A DNA stretch of 64,000 nucleotides from Hemibagrus wyckioides (taxonomy: Eukaryota > Chordata > Actinopteri > Siluriformes > Bagridae), in assembly GCF_019097595.1 (NCBI RefSeq), contig NC_080731.1, positions 19,535,366-19,599,365 on the forward strand. Reading direction: 5' to 3'. The notes under the pieces were generated by a model, which saw only the letters and a list, made by a program, of their open reading frames with translations, was not told the DNA's origin and did no database searches. A program made the translations under genes and the position numbers. This document shows, in pieces, positions 47,925-59,639 of the stretch; the stretch's first letter is position 1; each line of letters opens with the position of its first letter.

Positions 47925-50900
47925 TAAACAAATTAAATAAACAACATCTTTACATTCGACTGAAAGATAATACTAAATATCATATGACCAGAGATCTGGA
48001 GACACAGCAGCCTTCAACCACTGCTCCATATCCACTATATAACTGCTGCTTTAAAAATAAAAGGCTTTGCAATGCATTCTGGGTAAGTTCTATTTCCCTA
48101 TATTGATGACCATACAGACTTCATGTGGATGAAGACCAAAAAAACAATTTTTCCTCTTTCTTGAACTTCTCTGTTTAGAAGACCTTCTCCTGTCTGAAAA
48201 CGGAGCTGTTGCCATAGTAACAAGTCTGCATTAGAATGATTACAGTAATATAAACCCGTGGATGTGAAGCTGCACCACCCTCAGAGCTGCTGAGATAGAG
48301 AATTAATCAACACCTTCTCTTCTGACCAATCAGGATTCTGAAGTAGACTGGTCACATACTCTCTCTAAAACTGAATGAATGGAATCTCAAAAAGGGAAGT
48401 GACATCATCAGACTGGGTGTGTCTCTTGGAATCTCTGGGGTTCTGAGCCCGACAGGAGCACCATGAAACACACAGACGTGTGTGTGTGTGTTTGTGTGTG
48501 TGCTGTTTAGATTAGTGCAGGGTGGAGACTAACGACAACACAGCAGCTCTTTCACAAACCCACAAACCACACACACACACACACACACACATTTCAGGAA
48601 CAGAATGCCAGTGTGGTGTTTATAGAGGAACGCCTTTAAATTCTCACGAGAAAGGCTTCACCCTGAACACTACAGTGATGCTGATTAGAGTTCTGATTGG
48701 TCAGAAGGTGTTGATTAATTCTCTCTAACTGTAGTGAAGCTCTGACTGTAGTGAAGCCGTTGACTGAGTGAGGAATTCAGTAAGGAGCCGTAGGTGTGGC
48801 CTGGGCAGCTGTCAGTCTCAGTGAAGGGGGCGTGGCTACATTCCTGCTTCCATATTAGTTAGAAGTGTTATATTATATATTATAAGTTTTGTGTCTCCAG
48901 TTCCATGTGCCCTCTCTCTCTCTCTCTCTCTCTCCTCACCCCGGTAGTAGAGGTCTCTGAAGGGCGTGTTGACGAACTCGTGCAGGTTCCCCGTCTGCTC
49001 AGCGACGTCCAGCAACAGCGGGATGGTGTCGTTCCTCCTGCCATATAAATTCAGCAGAGCTTTCAGCAGACACGTTTTCCCTGTGGACGGCTCTACACAC
49101 AAACATCAGTAAGTTAAATTAAGTAGCCTTTATTTATCACATATACATTAGTTTCCTCACATATCCCATCCTTGGGGGATTTGGGGTCAGGGCACAGGGT
49201 CAGCCATGATGCAGGAGCAAGGTGAGTTAATGGCCTTAGGCCTCAAGGGCCTAACAGTGGCAGCTTGACAGTGCTGGGGCTTGAACCCTGATCTTCTTAT
49301 AAACAACCCAGAGCCTTAACCACTTCAGCTACCACTGCCCCAATCATCATCAGTTTATTTTACTCTGTGAGATTACAGACATCTTTTCAGATCCCATATA
49401 TATTTTCCCCTAAACTGTATAACTTCCATATAATTTAGAATGATATTTGATCACATTATACAATGATCTTCAATCTATAAACCAATAGATTTTCTTTTCA
49501 CGTCATCAATTGGCATGTTCCAGAAAGCATCCTTGAACCTTTCTCAGACCGAGCGTGAAGTGATTCTTCTGCTTAACTTCATGAGGGGCGTCCTAACATC
49601 TGGTCTAAAAGGTCAGACTGGAGCCTCCACTGTTTGCTCTTCCAGGCCGGGATGAATGTGAGAGAATTCTGAGCAGAGAGAGACACTTGGCTGTGATTTC
49701 TCACTCCACTCTGAGAAGTTCCCACAGTCCTTCCAGGCAGGAAGCAGTGCTTTAATGGGACGTAGTCAGTGATAGCAGATTTCCTCGTTCTGATATAAAG
49801 CACAGACTGAATCGGGAGTGAAAGGGACAGAGATAAGACAGGATGATATTTCCTGCTAACGGGAATACTACAGGTCCGTATCTTATCAAGCTAAACATGC
49901 AAAAAAAAGCTCAGTGTTGCTGATGACGATAATGAAATTTATAAATAATTATTTGTTCTTCCCACGTCAGCTTTAAGACCACAAACAGTTAATTTCTTTA
50001 CTTCCTCTCTCCTCCATACTCCATATTTTCCCCACATTTTCCTGCTTCCTGTTTCTGTTCCTGCTCTAAACCCTCTGGGTCATCTCAGTATGTAAACCTA
50101 TCAGCCATATTTAGCTAATTTTTTGCCCTTCAGGTCACTGTGTAGGTGTGTTAACACTGATTAATGTCCAGCTTCACCTCTGAACTCCTCATCCGTCAGT
50201 CTCTTGTTGCTGCTCTGCAGAAACTCCAGCAGTCCATCCAGAGCATCGGGATCTGCTCGAGATACAGCGTCGAACAGCAGAGTGCGATTAAACACCTTCG
50301 GAGCCCTCGGAGGGTTCGAGCTGGCCTCATCGCAGGACGCCATGTTCTCTGTGTTCCTGTGAGAGAAGAACACACTGTGATCCTGTGAACATTAATTATC
50401 AGATGTGGAACTTCAGAAACAAAAAATGAATACTTCCTAAATCCAGTGCTCTGAAACAGTTCATGTAATTCATAATCATGGTCAGTTCAGAGAGTGAGGC
50501 CTGAAACTAACAGCTTCCTCTTTCAGTAAATTAGAATTTAGTCCCTCGGGGAATTTGCTGCAGCCTTTCTCAACATTTGTGATGCTTTTTGTGCTGAGAT
50601 TTATATTTTCTAACTAGACAACTGGCAGAAGACATGAAAAGTCTTTTTACAGTCTCAAACAGACGCTCATCACTGAACAGCTTCTTCAATAAACCTGTGT
50701 ATGAGGAGGAAAATACACACAGCTAAACTGTATAAACATTACCTCAAGAGCTAGCCAGGAAACAACAACATGGACCGCACCTATAGCATAAATACAGCAG
50801 TGTAGCTCTAGCGATCCTGAACAGTGGCTTATTCACTGGTCTTACACAGTAAAGTGTAGCTCCAACCCTGCTGCTGGAGATCCAGCACCTCTACACACCA

Positions 50901-52118
50901 CCATACACATCATACTGCTGTCTTGCCTTCTTATCATGGTCAGCTACAAAAAAAAACCCCACAGTTTGTCTTCTACATCAACATTCTGTTTCTAACACCT
51001 TTTCTTCCTCCTCACCCTCGAGCAAGCTTCTTCTTGCGCCATTTTTGATTACTGGCTGCGCGACACGTGCCGTAGTGGAACAGCGAGTCCATGGGAGCCT
51101 GTTTAGGGCCTGTGTTCCCTGGGGACTCATAGATGGTGGATTCCAGCAGGTCCATGGGGTTGCCGATGCCCTTCTTGAAGGCTCCCTGGAACTTGTTGCG
51201 AAGATTGGGCTTGGTCTCTGTTCGTGTAGCAGGAGGAAGCCCGCTCTCCTCAGCGTCCAGGAGGCCGGCCACTGACGAGAGAGGGAAGGCTGCGTCTTTG
51301 TCCCCTGAAGCATCCTGAGTGGGAGAGCTGTGTGTGCTGGAAATGGGGTCAGTCTCAGCTCTGACCAGGCGACAACGCTTTAATAACGTGGAGGAAGCCT
51401 AGAAAGAAGACATGCAAATAAAGCTAATTATATAATGCTGCTGTAAAAGTCACACAGAGGCTTTCTTACAGCTTCACAGCGAAATAAACAGGTTTATCAA
51501 AACTAACATGTCTTAAGAGAGACTGAAGAGATAAGAGGAGTAGGATTGAAATATCAGGAAACAGGGATGGGGTATGGAAGCAGAGGAAATAAGCAGATAC
51601 TGAAGACAGAGAAAACAGGAAGTAAAAGTTCTTCATTATTCCTGGGTTCATGGAAACGTTCCCATAGTGGAATCTTGCCTCAAATTCTCCACTTTTCCTA
51701 CTGCTTTGTTTTCCACTTCCCCTTGCTTCCCACTTCTCCAGTTTTCCCCACTTGTTTTTCCCACATTCCACATGAATAAAATATCTTGGATTCTTGTTTT
51801 AAAAGTTTTCTGACTGGCTACAGAATGATGGCATGACTCTGAGACTCGTAGGAGTGTAAATAAAGATCTTCATCTCTCAGTGTCCTTGTGAGCTAGGAAC
51901 ATATTCTTCAGGTTCTCCAGTAAAGGACTAGAGATTACATATAAAACATTCAGTCTTACTTTAGCCAATACTTCACAGTCTTTAATTCCCAGGAGACATG
52001 TGGGTAAAGATGCAGAACCACCAAGACAGGATTCTAAAGTTGTTTTTAAAAAGAGATCCCTGTTTCTCTTGGAACACACACACACACACACACACACACT
52101 GTTCCTTACCTCATTCAT
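38839..52118 (-). CDS. trpv4: TRPV4-like cation channel, 16 coding exons, 853 aa
   Basis: Coding exons in transcript order: 52118-52110, 51398-51016, 50356-50178, 49092-48940, 47887-47747, 47003-46705, 46499-46320, 45813-45655, 45567-45475, 44105-44032, 43832-43667, 43487-43421, 43305-42998, 42913-42786, 39180-39071, 38951-38839. Every phase fits; total 2562 bases. The product is a tetrameric, Ca-permeable plasma-membrane channel with a six-ankyrin N-terminus (about 125-370, [13 protein letters not shown] and [15 protein letters not shown]), S1-S6 (about 465-720), TRP box (IWKLQ, WATTIL) and a basic C-terminal segment ([15 protein letters not shown]). [13 protein letters not shown] and SLFHYGTC are specific TRPV4 signatures, and the GLTP neighbour agrees. 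The start is short: MNE alone in the first coding exon. Oddities: filter TIGLGNLE (Asn682) for TIGMGDLE, and a reduced proline-rich segment before the ankyrins. TRPV4 duplicate (paralogue) rather than the orthologue is possible. Confidence 0.93.
39258..42660 (-). mobile_element. LINE copy C, nearly full length, in the TRPV4 intron between coding exons 14 and 15
   Basis: On the minus strand, from 42.6 kb down: a GC-rich 5' end, an endonuclease (about 41874-41403, with [32 protein letters not shown] and LPFSDHVL), RT N-terminus (40826-40620, [26 protein letters not shown]), YADD block (SYADDTQL at about 40257), C-terminus ([29 protein letters not shown]) and a TAA-rich 3' tail at 39258. Many stops and shifts. 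Same strand as the host gene, so it is transcribed with the intron. Confidence 0.85.
44131..45158. mobile_element. hAT-like non-autonomous element (MITE) in a TRPV4 intron
   Basis: Ends are AGGGTTGCACGATTA and, at the right, AATTGTGCAGCCCT, i.e. inverted ends AGGGTTGCAC/AGGGCTGCAC, a typical hAT terminus. AATTTCAGT before and AAATTCCAGT after look like a slightly decayed 8-bp target duplication. The interior repeats ATTACG/CGTAAT motifs (GATTACGTAATCG) and carries no transposase. Confidence 0.75.
48297..48724. mobile_element. Palindromic MITE in a TRPV4 intron
   Basis: The left arm AGAGAATTAATCAACACCTT (48297) and the right arm ending GGTGTTGATTAATTCTCT (48724) are inverted, including TTCTGACCAATCAG/CTGATTGGTCAGAA. 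The left arm has four extra bases. A third arm, without partner, lies at 52401-52429. Confidence 0.65.
49111..49343 (+). repeat. SINE-like dispersed repeat, copy 2 of 3
   Basis: TAAGTAGCCTTTATTTATCA through CAACCCAGAGCCTTAACCAC; the longest of the three copies. Intron of the TRPV4-like gene. Confidence 0.65.
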
Positions 52119-52175
52119 CCCTCAGGTAGTATGCTCCTGCCAAAGTTCACCTTGAAGTGGTTGGGCTGAAGGGAG
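52119..52175 (-). promoter_or_regulatory. 5' UTR part of the TRPV4 start-codon exon
   Basis: Upstream of the ATG, the minus strand reads a pyrimidine-rich CTCCTCCCTTCAG acceptor near 52170, then an untranslated stretch into GAGGGATGAATGAG and donor GTAAGG. The bases around ATG (GAGGGATGA) are a moderate Kozak match. The acceptor is a prediction. Confidence 0.5.
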
Positions 52176-52504
52176 GAGGCTCCTAGTCCTGGACTAAACT
52201 GGAAAAACAGCAAACGTCAATCAGGTACAAGCTGAAGCTTTTTTTTGCTGCATGAACACACCACTGCTTATGTTCACTCTGAAACGACAGAATAATTAGG
52301 AAACTTTTCGGGCCAGTTGTCTGAGACAAAGTCTGACTCCATTCCATCCACAGCCCTGGACATTGTGCTTATTTTAGATGCCCTTTTTTCCTATTCCACT
52401 GCTGATTGGTCAGAAGGTGTTGATTAATTGGCTATGACAGAAGCTCTGACAGAGACAGTTAATAAACATGTATGGAAGGAGTCTCCAGTGTCAGCACTTT
52501 TAAT

Positions 52505-52920
<416 letters not shown>

Positions 52921-54520
52921 GCAACGTTTAACACAATAGTGCTGCATCATCGAAACTCTACCTCTCTTACAGCATTAGCAGTGAATCACTCTCGCGCCCA
53001 GCATCCAAACTTCCCTGCCGCTTAAGCTCCTTTTTCTGAGGCTCCGACTTCCTGGACAAGTCCTGACTCATCCCAGCATTCCTATTCTCTTCCCAGTTTC
53101 CCAAACAATCACAAAGGCCTCCAGAGATAACACAATAACTGTCTCACTGGGCAAACTGTGTCCTGCTAATCCTGTGGCTTTAAAAGCTGGAGCTGTTATT
53201 GGGAATATCTGAGAGTCTTGTCGGAGCTTGTCGACAGCCGTTCTCACCGGTTAACCATGGGAGCCTGTTTAACAAGTGCACTTAAAAAAAAAAATATGGG
53301 AGGTGGGGTCGGGGGAGTAAATCTGATCATATCCTGTTACAGTAACAGGATATCCATTTATTTAACTTCATTCTAATGTTATACAGTTACACACTTTTTT
53401 AAACATGTTCATATATTATTATATTATATTATCTCTCTCATGCTTTACTAAATAGCTTCACTTTCCTCTGAGCTCAGAGGCAGGAGAGCTGAACTTCTTG
53501 CCCTCAGGAGAAATGTGTACTAGGAATTGTGCTAGGTTTTGTTTGTCGCTGAGCTGCTAGAACGTCGCCAACAACAAGAACTAACTTGTTTTATGGACTT
53601 TCCACTATAAACATGATGATTCTGTAATAAAGACAAGATGCTGATCTTTCCTTCAGCACAATAACTACATTCAACACTGAAGTTCTGCTTGCTAAGTAAA
53701 CCCAAAATCTCCTTCTAACTCCTCGCAGGACGTGTTGAACCTCAAAACCTGAAATGATTCACCAGATTAATAAACATTTAGATCATCAGAAACTCAGTAG
53801 ACATACCAGCAAATCCAGCTGCTCCTGAACTGAAGGTAGAGTTCGTGTGACTGCTGACCCACACCTCACTTCCTGTCTGTGATCGATATGAGACACTTCT
53901 ACAGATTGGGTACATTTACATTAAAACACTGTGAACTTTTTTGATTTAGTAATTTCTCCTGATTGATGTTAAATATTTGCGGTTTATAAAATTACTGTTA
54001 TTCTTGTTGCTCTCGTTGATCCCGAGGTGTGGTGGTGTTGAAGTCCTGTTATAAATGACCGTGTTGAGAGCGTCAGTATATAGCAGGAAGCTTGTAGATA
54101 ATAAGAGAACATTATTCTTGCTGGGGGACAGAACAGACTTCCTCTGGCTTTCACACCTCAGCCCTGATCAGGTTCATGTCCAATCAGAGATCAGACAGTG
54201 GTCATGTAGCTCAGATGAAGCATGAAGACTGACATGGAGGAAATAAAAAAAGCGTCTCATTACGCTCTGGTGGTTGAAAGTGACAAACATCATGGCGTGA
54301 GAAATATTTAGAAATACTGCAGTTGTGATTCTCAAACCTCGCATTAGTAATTAATTAATTAATTAATTTAAAAAAGCCTGACCTTTAAACATTTAAATGG
54401 TTTAGATTTATACAAATTATTAATGAATTATTAATGAATATAAATAAGCAAAACTGAACAAACATCGAAAATATTCAAAAATTAAAATAAATAAATGAAT
54501 AAATAAATAAATAAAAACAT

Positions 54521-54557
<37 letters not shown>

Positions 54558-54868
54558 CAGGTTGGTAGACTGGGGTTTAATTCTATACTCATCACTGAAA
54601 GACTGTCATGAGTTCAGGAGTGCTGTTAAGCCTTAACCCCCACCACTCAGCCCTCAATACTCAATTTAACTATTAATAATCACTAAAGTCTGATGTCTGA
54701 TCTAACACACTTTACTAATCCCCAGAGTTCGACTCCATGATCATCACATCATCATACTGGGAGCCACTAAAACTCTAATGGTGAATAATAAACGCTTTCC
54801 AAGTCCCAGTGTTTGGATCATGTGAGCATCACTCATGCCTGTTAATAAAGTGTTACGTTGATGAGAAC

Positions 54869-54899
<31 letters not shown>

Positions 54900-55260
54900 G
54901 TTCAGGAACGGGTTAAAGGAGTGTATTTGCATATCACAGCCTTAATTTACATTTATTTACATCAGCTTTTGTAGCAACGACTTCCAAACGTGAGCCTGTG
55001 CCACCTTCAGTAGCTTTATAAACTAGTAATAACATTTTGTACAAGTTCTAGTTTGTTATAGCTGTAGGATGTGGTGTTATTTATAAACATCTCATTGAAA
55101 GACCTTTCTTGCCCTAGTCAGATCTCTTTTCCAGCCTTATTCGCCTCTCTTCACTGTTATAATCAGCTCTAATCTTCTGGGATTTGTGTTCCTTCAGCCT
55201 CAAACACTGACTAGGCCAGAAAAAATGTCTACAGACTACGCTAGGTGAGAGAAAATAACA
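52921..55260. other. TRPV4 5'-UTR intron; (AATA)n at 54486-54555 and (CA)n at 54873-54899
   Basis: AT-rich intronic DNA with an AATA array and a CA array. No exon is recognised. Confidence 0.55.
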
Positions 55261-55264
55261 GCTC

Positions 55265-55447
55265 TTAAGTTAAGTTGTCTTTGTTCATCACATATACATT
55301 ACTCCACAGTGAAGCTCTTTCTTTGCATATCCCATCCTTGGGGTTGGGGTCAGAGCACAGGGTCAACCATGATGCAGTGCCCCTGGAGCAGGGTGGGTTG
55401 GGTAGCAGCTTGATTCCGATCCTTCGGTCAACGACCCAGAGCCACCG
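55265..55447 (+). repeat. SINE-like dispersed repeat, copy 3 of 3
   Basis: TTAAGTTGTCTTTGTTCATC through CATATCCCATCCTTGGGG and GGTCAACGACCCAGAGCC; internally deleted relative to the copy at 49111. Confidence 0.6.
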
Positions 55448-55663
55448 CACACTTACCAAGTGCTGATCAGAAACAAACGTTTTTTTAACAGAGAGGGATT
55501 TTGATACGATGAAAACAATCAGGTCTTTTACCTACAGCTGTACAGAACAGCTTCAGTTCCCTGAAGTGAAACAAAAAACACTTCTCCACTCCGTCTGAGC
55601 TAATTCATGTAGCTCGCTAATGCTATTCAGTTCACTTCAAAAAGAGTGTTTTTGTTTTGTTTT

Positions 55664-55995
55664 GAGGGCAGCATGGTGGTTAGTGGTTAGCACTGTTGCC
55701 TCACAGCGTGAAGGTCCCGGGTTCGAACAGGCAGGGGCCTTTCTGTGTGGAGTTTGCATGTTCTCCCCGTGCCTGCGTGGGTTTACTCCAGGTACTCCGG
55801 TTTCCTCCCACATTCCAAAAACATGTACTTTAGGTTGACTGGTGATTCTAAATTGCCCATAGGAGTGTGTGTGTGGCTGTCTATATGTGGCCCAGGGTGT
55901 ACCCCTGCCTTTCATCCAATGTGTGCTGGGATAGCCTCCAGCAGATCCCCATGACCCTAATTAGGAATAAAGCGGGTATAGGAGATGGATAGATG
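55664..55995 (+). mobile_element. V-SINE-like, tRNA-derived SINE
   Basis: The head has tRNA-type promoter boxes (GGTGGTTAGTGGTTAGCA as A box, GGTCCCGGGTTCGAAC as B box). The conserved core GGAGTTTGCATGTTCTCCCC, then GTGCCTGCGTGGGTTTACTC, is that of vertebrate V-SINEs. It ends with GGAGATGGATAGATG. Confidence 0.85.
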
Positions 55996-56675
55996 TTTTG
56001 TTGTTTTGAACATAGCAGTATGATCTATGAAGTGTTTATAGATGTTGATGTATGTAGAAGTGTAATATTTAGATCTAGATATGTGGTATATTCTTTAAAC
56101 TGGTTATAAATGATGTAAATATGCATCATTTTTTGTTTCTAATTCTTGTTATTGTGTGTCAAGACACTTGGCGATAAAGTTTCTTTATCTTTACAACACT
56201 AATATTACATTTTTACCACAGAATTGTCCACAGATGTGTTAATTAACCTAGTAGTGTGAATGATAATCATTAATCTACTATAGAACAAGGACAAATCAGT
56301 AGAAGTAGAAGGTCCAGCATTCCTGAACACGAGCAGATTTAAAGTGATGTCCTGCAGAAAGATGCCACGAGGTCTGCTGTGCCTCTCAGGGTGCTTAGAG
56401 TAAGTGGTGTTTCCTGTCAAAGCGTGTTGTGAAACCCTGAGCCAGACTGAAGAACATCGTCGTGTGTGATGTGCGAGTCTCTGTGGTTTGTGTTAGTGGT
56501 CAGATTCATGTCTTGTGAAACTGTGACCTACATTCGAGCACATTTGGAAATTGTCTGTCTTTGTTACATGTAGAGTGTAGAGTCCTGTGTGTTTGAGGGC
56601 ATGTTTTTATATCTTCATGAGGACCAAATGACCTCAGAAGAATGGTCTGTGAACTGACCATTTTGCTGGGCAAGG

Positions 56676-56712
<37 letters not shown>

Positions 56713-57025
56713 TTGTTCATCACCCTAACCTCTTTGTTTCTTACAAATAAGACAAATGAAGGACAGAGTGTTATTTACACACAACAGCAGACCCCGTGTG
56801 AAGGAAGTGTGGAGTGCGCGAGGAGGGAGAGAAAGTCCCCGGATGGGACACTCGGCATACCTCAGGTACCTTTGTTTACAAACTAATCCTATTCTAAATT
56901 ATTGCTATAAACTTCACATAAAGACATTGAATTACTTAATACGCCTCTGAACACAACTTCCTGCAGAAAATGAAACAAACAAACAAACAAAAAAAGAAAG
57001 TAAACGAAAGAAAACAGAACTTACC

Positions 57026-57260
57026 TGTCGAGCTGGGAGCTGAATGAAACCTGCGCGCGCGCACGATCGATCACAGATAGAGAGAAAACACAAACGCCAA
57101 AAAATCCTCGAGAGTTGAATAGAATTCCGGTAAATCCAGGGTAATGGCGACTCTGTGTCCTCCAGAAGGTCAGTCTGGAGGCTCTGTGGTTCCTGGAGCT
57201 GGTGATGAAGCCTCGGGAGCCACAGGCGCGGGGTGGCACTTTCACCGCCCTTCACATGAA
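57026..57260 (-). promoter_or_regulatory. Probable first non-coding exon and promoter of the TRPV4-like gene
   Basis: A strong donor on the minus strand (CTCGACAG then GTAAGTTC) ends at 57026. Upstream is the only CpG-rich patch nearby (GCGCGCGCGCACGATCGATC, and CGCGGGGTGGC near 57230). Position and strand suit a 5' untranslated exon spliced to 52175. The open frames here are not coding. Confidence 0.5.
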
Positions 57261-57294
57261 CACTGCCTTAACACCGTTCTCTACACTGGAGTCT

Positions 57295-57336
<42 letters not shown>

Positions 57337-58770
57337 TTTTCAGTGAGTGATTAATGTAACGTAATTACATCACAAAGGGAAATATAAGGAAATATTCTCC
57401 ACCTCAAGCCTATTTTTAATATCCAGTCACCATGCTGAGTTTATATTTATATATTTATATATTCACACTTTATAAAGAATTAATAAAACATTATTACAAC
57501 ACTGCAGTACAAATGCAGTACAGTGCATTAAACTTCACAATGTGAGCAGAGAAAATGAAAGCAATCATTACATTAAAAACAGATTTAAATGTCAAATCAG
57601 GTGTAACTTGATTTCCTGATAAAGCTAATGACATTGTTTAAGAAAGAGACATGTATTAACACATCTGGAACAGATCAAATGTCCCATTTATGGAGGATAT
57701 GATAAAGCTATTGGATTCCTGAATCCCTGAACCTGGTTTTATTGTTGTTCCCAGGAATCTGTTCGGTATAATATTTGCTGAAAACCTTATTTCAGGCCTA
57801 TTTACTAACATCTACACCTTCATATACACTTTAACATAAATCAGCATGCCTCAAGCTTCATATCCCACTGACTGCAGGAGAGTTAAAAACTCCCACTCTT
57901 TCTCTTTCATATTGAATCATCACATGAGTTCCTGATCCTGATGCATACCTCTAGACTGAGGTTTAGGGATGAGGTCAGGAGAATTCACTGAGGTCAGAGG
58001 AGACGTTGTGTCCAGTGGGAGATTTGCTTATAGTTGTAGAGATATTTTCACTCCTGTTGAAGTGAGTCCACTTGTCCAGCTGGATTTATTCCTTTTTATT
58101 TAAGGTTATTACTTCTGAAAGCTTGTATCTTTGTATGTCCTGAGCTTGACCATGCACCAGGGTCTGTCTTTAACCAAACTGACTCGGGTCTTGCTACTGA
58201 CATAAGTTTTTATTCTTTTCTTTCTGTATCTATCTATATTATAAAATTGACATAAAAATGAAAAGATTTGCCTTTATTTGGTGATCTGGGGAAAATAATC
58301 TGATTCACATAACCAGAATTGCCCTCAGTTTGGGTCATCCTGTGGTGCAACAGATCAGCTATAACACCATGGTGAACCAGTGTGACGTGACCTCCCTGGA
58401 CTCCACCTGTACTGGTGAATAAAGACGAACCTGCTCTGGTCAATAGATTTAGAGCAGAGAAATCAATCTGTGACCTCACTGTCAGATTTTAAAAAGGTCG
58501 TACATAGCATCTGACCAGTAGTGACCGTGTTAATATATGTGTAACAAGTAGGACGTTTATCCTACATTTTAAGGCAAATACAGCCGCTTTTATCACAATA
58601 TATATATTTTTTTATCCTGCAGCGCCCTCTTGTGTTCATCTGAGGATCTGTTTTTAAAAAATAAACTGTAGATTATAGACCTAAGAATGATTACATAGTG
58701 GACAAGAATGAGTTACAAACACCTTTATTGTGCATCGTTATTAACTCATTCATATAAACGTCACATTATC

Positions 58771-58805
<35 letters not shown>

Positions 58806-59330
58806 ACCCCAAACAGTCCTAAATCCTGTTAAAACTTAACACCAAATTGAAATGAAATCACATTAAACAGACCCAAACTACAGAAAGCGGAAGAAAAACA
58901 TTAAAACGTGTCAAAGTTCTGCAAAATTCTATCGTCTTTCATCACTTTCTTTCTGCTTTCCTTCATTACTATTTTAAACACAGCTTTAACAACAGAACAC
59001 ACACATTCTTCTATCACTCAGCAGAGGCACCAACAATCTCTACACCTTCCTTCCAAGCTTTATTCTCTCTATAATAATCTATAATAGCCTCAAATATTTT
59101 CTCATATGTCTGTGCTTTAAACAGTAAAGGAGAGCTGCAGTCTTACTGCCCCTGGGGCTGAAATCATGACTAATGGATAATCAACCTGTGAGTTGGTCTC
59201 ATAATGTGAAGCGAGGGTCATGTAACCAGACCATCTTCTGCTTAATCCTGCCTCTAATCTCACAGGTTTTAATTTATATATTGTTTATGTTGATTAACTC
59301 TAGGACTCTGTTCTGAAGTATAATAAACTC
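57261..59330. other. Intergenic between TRPV4-like gene and GLTP
   Basis: (CA)n at 57298-57334 and 58780-58806; otherwise unique AT-rich DNA. Nothing coding recognised. Confidence 0.6.
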
Positions 59331-59336
59331 TTTATT
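59331..59336 (-). terminator. Polyadenylation signal of GLTP
   Basis: AATAAA on the minus strand, 304 bases after the GLTP stop codon; another lies near 58733. Confidence 0.45.
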
Positions 59337-59639
59337 ATAAATATAACTTCATGTCTGTTAATAGGATAGAAATCATTTATAAGGAAACTTCACTGAGATT
59401 CTACCAGGTGTCCATTTGCCCTGACTCGTTACTGCTATAGACACTGAACACATCACTGATATTCACACAGCAGTGTCCAGAATAAGAGTCAGCACTCTCC
59501 AGCCGGACCAGCCACACGTCCAGTACAGAACAGGAAATAACCAAGAAACGAGAGGACTCAGAGAAACCCTGAGAGAGACGTGCCCCAATCAGAATGCAGA
59601 TCAGTCTGACGAGAGCCAATGAGGAGGCAGGAGCGCAGC

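Noticed and set aside
55664..55760. A tRNA gene (A and B box-like bases)
   Set aside because: The boxes belong to the head of a V-SINE-like element; the arms do not fold into a full tRNA.
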